Assembly (NCBI GenBank): GCA_036395835.1
Contig: DASWCW010000054.1
Coordinates: 1-45,906 of the forward strand
Origin: AP-16 sp036395835
Lineage (GTDB): Bacteria > Pseudomonadota > Alphaproteobacteria > Rhizobiales > Xanthobacteraceae
Direction: 5' to 3'
DNA: 45,906 nt
Made by a program: the position numbers and the translations under genes. The notes below the pieces were generated by a model, which was not told the origin of the DNA, ran no database searches, and was given only the letters and a program-made list of their open reading frames with translations. Each line of letters starts with the position of its first letter. Position 1 is the first letter of the stretch. Of the stretch, positions 43,315 through 45,906 are shown in pieces.

Positions 43315-43899
43315 ATGAACAAATATACGAGCGCCGCTGCGATTCTGGTGCTTTCGGCGAGTGCCGCGCTGGCTACCCCGGCATCGGAAATTTCCGCCTA
43401 TCGCAAGAGTCGCGGCCTCTCGGCCGTGACCGTCGATCCGGCGCTCAACGCCTTGGCTGCCAAGCAGGCCAATGCAATGGCGTCTCGCGGCGTGATGGAT
43501 CACAGCGTCTACGCGCCGTTCACGCAGCGGATTTCCGCTTACGACACCGCTGCCGCCGCCGAGAACATTGCCTATGGGACGAAATCGTTCGCTGAAACCC
43601 TGGCGATCTGGAAGGCTTCGTCCGGGCACAATGCCAATCTGCTGATGGGGGATGCACGGCGCATCGGCATCGCCTCGGCGTCCGGTCATGGCAGGACCTA
43701 TTGGGCGCTGATCCTGGCAGCGCCCCATGAATCCAAGCGGCACAAGGGTTTCCTGCAGGTCGCCGGGGACGCCCCGTCGGCCGCGACGCCGAAAGACCTG
43801 AGCGCACGCGGGGAGAAGCACCGGACCAAGGCCGGCTGCTCTCGCGATGCCTCGGACGGAATGTGGCGAAAACTCGTCTGCTGGCTAAACGGCTCATGA
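43315..43899 (+). CDS. CAP domain (SCP/PR-1-like) secreted protein
   Basis: 194 residues. Signal peptide (about 6-21, ending AALATPA) then a CAP/SCP domain: VDPALNALAAKQANAMASRG, DHS (putative cavity His), AENIAYG and the W-x5-GHNANLL block. Bacterial CAP proteins are secreted; functions are poorly known. The tail (about 155-194) is basic with two cysteines. ATG 43315 follows a GGAAGAGAGAG site. It is divergent from the cassette. Confidence 0.85.
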   Translation: MNKYTSAAAILVLSASAALATPASEISAYRKSRGLSAVTVDPALNALAAKQANAMASRGVMDHSVYAPFTQRISAYDTAAAAENIAYGTKSFAETLAIWKASSGHNANLLMGDARRIGIASASGHGRTYWALILAAPHESKRHKGFLQVAGDAPSAATPKDLSARGEKHRTKAGCSRDASDGMWRKLVCWLNGS

Positions 43900-43986
43900 A
43901 CCCTCGCCTCATGGCCGGTTCAGATCGTGCCGGTCATCATCGCGGGCACTCGGCTGATCGCGAGCTTGGTATGACAGGAGGATGGT

Positions 43987-44364
43987 ATGCGTAGCATGGT
44001 TCTCGCCGCCGCCGCGGCGTCCGTGATTTCGGCGGGAGCGTTCCTGAACGCCGCCAAGGCCGCCGATTTCTACCCGCCGGAAACGCAGCCCCCGGCCGCG
44101 GAAGCTCCGCCGCCCACCGCCGCGCCGCCGGTCGCGGTCGTTCCTCAGCCTCCTGCGGTGGTCCTCGTCGAGCCGCAATGCCCGGTCGTGTGGCGGTGCG
44201 GATACTGGGGCTGCGGCTGGCGGCAAGCCTGCGGTCCGGTGGGCCCCGAGGTTTATTACGGCCCCCCGCGCTGGGGCCATTACGGCTACGGCGCCTATCG
44301 CGGCTATCGCGGTCCGTACTGGGGCCGCGGCCCGCACTGGGGCTACCGGCATCATTGGTCGTAG
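43987..44364 (+). CDS. Secreted Pro/Gly/Tyr-rich small protein
   Basis: 125 residues. A signal peptide ends at about AAKAA; then a Pro/Ala region with repeated PP and PPVAVVPQPP, a Cys-rich centre (WRCGYWGCGWRQACGP) and a Gly-Tyr-Arg-rich tail ending HHWS. Such proteins are common in rhizobial genomes and are probably periplasmic or surface structural proteins. ATG 43987 follows GGAGG. Confidence 0.7.
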   Translation: MRSMVLAAAAASVISAGAFLNAAKAADFYPPETQPPAAEAPPPTAAPPVAVVPQPPAVVLVEPQCPVVWRCGYWGCGWRQACGPVGPEVYYGPPRWGHYGYGAYRGYRGPYWGRGPHWGYRHHWS

Positions 44365-44404
44365 CGAGTGACGACCGTAATCTAGTTCCCACTACCGCGG
44401 CGTC

Positions 44405-45025
44405 TCATTCGACAACCCGATGAGGATCGATCGGCTTCACGAAGTTGCAAGTGAAGTACCACCTTGGGCCATACCGGCGATCGAGGTCGAGGCCTGCCTC
44501 GCGCGCACGCTGTTGCAATTCTTCGAGTTGGACGAAATCGGGATCCCCCGGCAACTCCGTGACCGAAAGACGGCCGCCAGGCCGGAGGACCCGCGCAGCC
44601 TCGTGCATCGCCGCCGAGCGATCCGTTACCTCGCCGAGGACCGCCACCATGAACGCGAGGTCGAACGAGCCGTCCTGGAAGGGCAGGGCGCCCGCATTGC
44701 CCTCACGGCATTCGAAATTGCCACAACCGCGCTGCTTGAGCCGCTTCGCCGCCATCTCCAGCATTCCGACCTGCATATCGTAGAGCGTGAGTCGCCCTTG
44801 GATCAGGTGGCGTGCAACGGACGGGCTGAAGTAACCCGAGCCTGAGCCGATTTCGAGCACGTGATCCGTCGGTTTGAGCTGCAGCCGTCGCACGATCAGC
44901 CAAGTGGGACAAATGAGATGCCTTAGCGGATTGAGCAGCCAGCTTGCATACTGGATGGGGTAAACACCCGGCCCGCGGAGCCGCGCCAGCAACTCTGTTC
45001 GGTTTTCTCGTCGCTCAGCGGGCAT
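44405..45025 (-). CDS. Class I SAM-dependent methyltransferase
   Basis: 206 residues of the Methyltransf_11/25 type. Motif I is VLEIGSGSGYFSP (about 60-72), then YDMQVGMLEMA, LPFQDGSFDLAFMV and EAARVLRPGGRLSV. It has a hydrophobic helix before motif I (LRHLICPTWLIVRRL). Substrate unknown; the shape resembles small-molecule or quinone/lipid methyltransferases. The frame is open to 45244; ATG 45025 (MPAERRENRTEL) is the first plausible start. It converges on the preceding gene and is divergent from thrC. Confidence 0.82.
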   Translation of the reverse strand: MPAERRENRTELLARLRGPGVYPIQYASWLLNPLRHLICPTWLIVRRLQLKPTDHVLEIGSGSGYFSPSVARHLIQGRLTLYDMQVGMLEMAAKRLKQRGCGNFECREGNAGALPFQDGSFDLAFMVAVLGEVTDRSAAMHEAARVLRPGGRLSVTELPGDPDFVQLEELQQRAREAGLDLDRRYGPRWYFTCNFVKPIDPHRVVE

Positions 45026-45258
45026 GACTTTCCGTGGTCTCCACGGGTAGCAGCGTACGGGCGTTTCGAAAAGGCGCAAAGACTGCCATTTGCGTTCAAG
45101 GAGCGGTCTTGTCGTCCGCAGCAAGGCACCCCGGCACTGGAAATCGCCCGTGCTCTGTCGTTGCGAACGCGAAAAGCCCGTCCCCGGCCTGCAAATTCCC
45201 CTTTCTTGTCCCGGCCCGCGCTTGCGCCTAGGGTGCCGGCCCATTCAAGGATCGGCCG

Positions 45259-45906
45259 GTGCGCTACATTTCCACCCGCGGCGAGGCTCCGCCGCTTTCC
45301 TTCGTCGAGGCCATGCTGGCCGGGCTCGCCCGCGATGGCGGCCTCTATGTGCCTGAATCCTGGCCGTTTTTCGCCTCCGAGCGGATCGCCGCCCTTTCGG
45401 GCCTGCCCTATCCGGAGCTGGCGCTCGAGATCCTGCGCCCATACGTTGCCGGCTCGATCGCCGAGGCCGATCTCGCCCGCATGACCCGGGAGGCCTACGA
45501 GGGCTTTCGCCATCCCGCCGTCGTGCCGCTCGTCCAGCTCGGGCCGCGAACCTTCGTGCTCGAGCTCTTTCACGGGCCGACGCTTGCCTTCAAGGACTTG
45601 GCGATGCAGCTCCTCGCCCGGCTGATGGACCACGTGCTGCGCCAGCGCGGCGAGCGTGCGACCGTGATCTGCGCGACGTCCGGCGATACCGGCGGCGCCG
45701 CGGTCGAGGCGTTCCGGGCCTGCCCCCAGGTCGACGTGGTGGTGCTGTTTCCGAAGGACCGCATCTCCGACGTGCAGCGGAAAATGATGACCAGCGTGCC
45801 CGATGCCAACGTTTATGCGCTCGCCATCGAGGGCACGTTCGACGATTGCCAGGCGATCGTGAAGGCCATGTTCGCGCATCATTCGTTTCGCGATCGCGTG
45901 CGGCTC
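45259..45906 (+). CDS. thrC: Threonine synthase (5' part, cut by window end)
   Basis: 216 codons are present, open to the last base. It converts O-phosphohomoserine to threonine with PLP. VRYISTRGEAPPLSFVEAML is the standard start, FHGPTLAFKDLAMQLL carries the PLP Lys, and CATSGDTGGAAVEAF is the phosphate-binding loop. The GTG at 45259 follows AAGGA at about seven bases. In relatives thrC follows the oxidase cluster directly, so the genes at 41.2-45.0 kb look like an insertion. Confidence 0.93.
   Translation, partial: MRYISTRGEAPPLSFVEAMLAGLARDGGLYVPESWPFFASERIAALSGLPYPELALEILRPYVAGSIAEADLARMTREAYEGFRHPAVVPLVQLGPRTFVLELFHGPTLAFKDLAMQLLARLMDHVLRQRGERATVICATSGDTGGAAVEAFRACPQVDVVVLFPKDRISDVQRKMMTSVPDANVYALAIEGTFDDCQAIVKAMFAHHSFRDRVRL

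Noticed and set aside
1..45906. CRISPR arrays, tRNA or rRNA genes, integrases
   Set aside because: No regularly spaced repeats, cloverleaf-like sequences, rRNA signatures or recombinase motifs were recognised by eye.

Overview
The window is GC-rich chromosomal DNA of an alphaproteobacterium, most likely a Hyphomicrobiales member near Bradyrhizobium, Rhodopseudomonas or Xanthobacteraceae. The clues are the aa3 oxidase gene order (ctaC-ctaD-ctaB-coxF-ctaG-ctaE-DUF983-SURF1, then thrC), DUF6455, DUF1127 and IalB-like small proteins, a PodJ-like Sel1 protein, and GC-rich intergenic hairpin repeats. This placement comes from gene content only. No rRNA, tRNA, CRISPR array or intact insertion sequence was seen.

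Layout. 1-4.2 kb is a loose accessory stretch: an alpha/beta-hydrolase fused to a class III nucleotide cyclase, a small protein with a C-terminal J-domain-like HPD motif, and a frameshifted ABC substrate-binding protein. 4.2-8.8 kb (minus strand) holds a TauE/SafE anion exporter overlapping a TIGR02186 partner, then a long coiled-coil/Sel1 membrane protein. 9.2-13.7 kb is a complete branched-chain-amino-acid-type ABC importer (binding protein, livH, livM, livG, livF), with a hairpin-T-tract between the binding-protein gene and livH. 13.8-20.3 kb has a DUF6455 gene behind a FixK/FNR-type palindrome, then a MerR regulator with a palindrome at its promoter, followed by a beta-oxidation set (acyl-CoA dehydrogenase, thiolase, enoyl-CoA hydratase/3-hydroxyacyl-CoA dehydrogenase) ending at a terminator. 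20.5-31.9 kb is mixed: gshA, a GNAT acetyltransferase, small secreted or membrane proteins, corA, an RraA-family protein, a phosphodiester glycosidase-like protein, a broken SnoaL-like gene, a LysR gene divergent from a DUF1127 gene, a CPA2 cation/proton antiporter and a two-repeat PAN protein. 32-41.1 kb has tldD, an IalB-like gene and the full cytochrome c oxidase structural and assembly cluster.

Between SURF1 and thrC lies a lower-GC minus-strand cassette of three overlapping genes (41244-42973) with its own sigma70-like promoter. Two proteins look like small winged-helix proteins and the third has a DUF4145/HEPN-like C-terminus. It is the best candidate in the window for an undescribed system. 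A CAP-domain protein, a Pro/Gly/Tyr-rich secreted protein and a methyltransferase follow before thrC, which is cut by the window end.

The oxidase genes work together: CtaC and CtaD carry CuA, CuB and the hemes, CtaB supplies heme O, CtaG inserts CuB, and SURF1 assists heme a insertion. The beta-oxidation enzymes plausibly answer to the adjacent MerR protein.
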